Origin: Candidatus Methanoperedens sp.
Lineage (GTDB): Archaea; Halobacteriota; Methanosarcinia; Methanosarcinales; Methanoperedenaceae
DNA: 5,304 bases
NCBI GenBank assembly: GCA_023249275.1
Contig: JAHFCV010000111.1
Coordinates: 1-5,304, forward strand
Direction of reading: 5' to 3'
In this document: one piece after another, positions 4,468 to 5,304 of the stretch
Position numbering within the stretch: position 1 is the stretch's first letter
Layout of the letters: the number at the start of each line of letters is the position of its first letter
Program-made: the position numbers and the translations under genes
The notes under the pieces: model-generated
Database searches by the model: none
What the model was told of the DNA's origin: nothing
What the model saw: only the letters and a program-made list of their open reading frames with translations

Positions 4468-4788
4468 ATGGCAATAGGGCTTGGCGATATTCACGAAAAA
4501 CTCAAAGAACTTGTCACTGTTATGGACAAGGTCAGGGAAAACACAGAAGGCATTGCTAAACTGGAAGAGAAAGTGGATAAATTGAATGAAAAGGTAGATG
4601 CGGGATTTAAAAACGTTACTGAAGAAATTCACATGATGCATATGGATACGGTAGATATGCGTGGAGATATCAAAGCAATTTTAAATCATCTTAAAACAGA
4701 GGAAATAATAGACACATTAGAAGAACTTGCCTCATTAAAAATTCAACTTGCTAAACATATAGCCGCCAGTGAAAAAGCAAAGGCTTGA
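4468..4788 (+). CDS. Small coiled-coil protein, unknown function
   Basis: Unrecognised 106-residue, soluble, highly charged protein without membrane segment or signal peptide. Residues 7-55 have heptad spacing of hydrophobics (IHEKLKELVTVMDKV, then IAKLEEKVDKLNEKVDAGF), indicating a long coiled coil. Residues 54-60 hold a His/Met cluster (IHMMHMD), and 66-100 form further amphipathic helices (GDIKAILNHL, IDTLEELASLKIQLAKHI). No cysteine and almost no aromatic residue is present. Such a protein probably oligomerises, and the His/Met cluster could bind metal, but both are inference. The ATG has no ribosome site and sits 29 bases from a TATA box, which suggests a leaderless mRNA. It is flanked by two hairpin repeats of the same type. 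Confidence 0.75.
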   Translation: MAIGLGDIHEKLKELVTVMDKVRENTEGIAKLEEKVDKLNEKVDAGFKNVTEEIHMMHMDTVDMRGDIKAILNHLKTEEIIDTLEELASLKIQLAKHIAASEKAKA

Positions 4789-4799
4789 GTTAGAAATCA

Positions 4800-4944
4800 A
4801 TTATAGTTAAGAACCTAATTTTCAATACTTATTTTATGAAACACTTTGCGTTCTTGGCGTTCTTTGCGGTGCTTGATTTTATTCACCGCAGAGAGCGCAA
4901 AGGTCGCAAAGATAAGTTTAAAATGTTTAGTTTTTAACTATAAT
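4800..4944. mobile_element. 145-base MITE-like element with nested hairpin, copy 2
   Basis: ATTATAGTTAA (4800-4810) and TTAACTATAAT (4934-4944) are perfect 11-base terminal inverted repeats. A second shared block, ACTTAT, lies inside both ends. Nested within is a hairpin whose arms 4844-4871 and 4884-4911 pair over 28 bp with two mismatches and three G-T pairs around a 12-base AT-rich loop. The element codes for nothing. ATCA occurs at 4796-4799 and again at 4943-4946, but it overlaps the right terminus, so it is not a clean target duplication. It starts 11 bases after the coiled-coil gene's stop and may act as its terminator. Calling it mobile rests on the terminal repeats only. Confidence 0.5.
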
Positions 4945-5074
4945 CATCCCCCTTTTCATTTTATTCTTAATCAGTAAGTTCAATACAGGGTTTTTATCAA
5001 TCCTGGAATTCATCCTATGTTGTTGATTGGTTCCAATATCCATCTCTACAAGCGCAGAACAAAACCAATATGCT

Positions 5075-5082
5075 TTTAAATA
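5075..5082 (+). promoter_or_regulatory. TATA box of mer
   Basis: TTTAAATA in the context AATATGCTTTTAAATAAG gives a predicted transcript start near 5104. The leader would be about 15 bases long and contain the ribosome site AGGAGG (5108-5113), which lies six bases before the ATG. This is a strong promoter and ribosome site, as expected for an abundant pathway enzyme. Confidence 0.65.
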
Positions 5083-5119
5083 AGAAAAGACGATTGACCC
5101 TAAACGCAGGAGGATAAAT

Positions 5120-5304
5120 ATGTTTGGTATTGAATTTGTACCGGCAGACCCGGTTCTAAAATTAGCATACTACACTAAATTAGCAGAAGAAAATGGCTTC
5201 GACAATGTATGGATAACCGACCACTACAACAACCGTGACGTGTACACCACGCTCGCTGTACTGGCAATGAACACAAACAGGATAAAACTGGGAACAGGAG
5301 TGAC
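5120..5304 (+). CDS. mer: F420-dependent methylenetetrahydromethanopterin reductase (5' part)
   Basis: Mer interconverts methylene- and methyl-tetrahydromethanopterin (or -sarcinapterin) with coenzyme F420 in the cytoplasm, in methanogenesis or its reversal in methane-oxidising archaea. Only the first 61 codons are in the window; the family is about 320-330 residues. The visible part matches the known N-terminus: FGIEFVPADP at 2-11, KLAEENGFDNVWITDHYNNRD at 19-39 and RIKLGTGVT at 53-61, the first strands and helices of the luciferase-like (bacterial luciferase superfamily) barrel. The DHYNNRD segment lies in the F420/pterin-binding region. ATG 5120 follows AGGAGG by six bases. The gene stands alone here after a hairpin element and its own promoter. 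Confidence 0.93.
   Translation, partial: MFGIEFVPADPVLKLAYYTKLAEENGFDNVWITDHYNNRDVYTTLAVLAMNTNRIKLGTGV

Noticed and set aside
4986..5005. CAGG...CCTG hairpin with T-run upstream of mer
   Set aside because: Only four base pairs; too weak to call a terminator.

Overview
The window looks archaeal and most likely comes from the Methanosarcinales, possibly the anaerobic methanotroph family Methanoperedenaceae; that placement is inference. The evidence is the start of mer, an F420-dependent enzyme of the tetrahydromethanopterin C1 pathway, at the right edge. A type IV pilin of the archaeal Pilin_N/DUF1628 type, a small protein resembling the DUF5371 family, TATA-type (TTTAAATA) promoters about 25 bases upstream of predicted transcript starts, several apparently leaderless genes and a tRNA-Val without encoded CCA agree with this. 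Base composition is moderate, neither AT- nor GC-extreme.

Left part (1-1035, minus): nearly complete ACR3 arsenite permease, cut only at its last residues. Between 1036 and 1192 lies a divergent regulatory gap shared with a 100-residue protein (1193-1495, plus) that resembles one half of the TATA-binding-protein fold. This gene converges on, and overlaps by 20 bases, a small two-helix membrane protein with a coiled-coil tail (1476-1793, minus). Next comes tRNA-Val(CAC) on the minus strand (1855-1928).

Middle part: a two-gene toxin-antitoxin-type operon on the minus strand (antitoxin-like 2362-2679, TumE/DUF6516-like 2021-2371, overlapping by 10 bases). It is divergent from a pilin operon on the plus strand. 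That operon has a strong TATA box, a perfect 12-base palindrome between TATA and start site, a possible 13- or 7-codon leader peptide, a ribbon-helix-helix-like DUF5371 protein (2909-3124) and, one base later, the pilin (3126-3626). A hairpin with an internal T-run follows, then a three-helix membrane protein (3793-4155).

Right part: 4156-4467 holds no gene but contains a 28-bp imperfect hairpin built of short purine-rich units, a degenerate related fragment and another dyad. A leaderless coiled-coil protein follows (4468-4788), then a second 28-bp hairpin of the same type nested in a 145-base element with 11-bp terminal inverted repeats (4800-4944). Last is the mer promoter and the first 61 codons of mer.

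Most worth following are the pilin operon's leader (palindrome, leader peptide, DNA-binding-like first gene), which reads as a compact self-regulated switch, and the paired hairpin repeats, which look like a small mobile or structural repeat family. The toxin-antitoxin pair belongs to a known type. Functions of the small membrane and coiled-coil proteins cannot be assigned from sequence alone.
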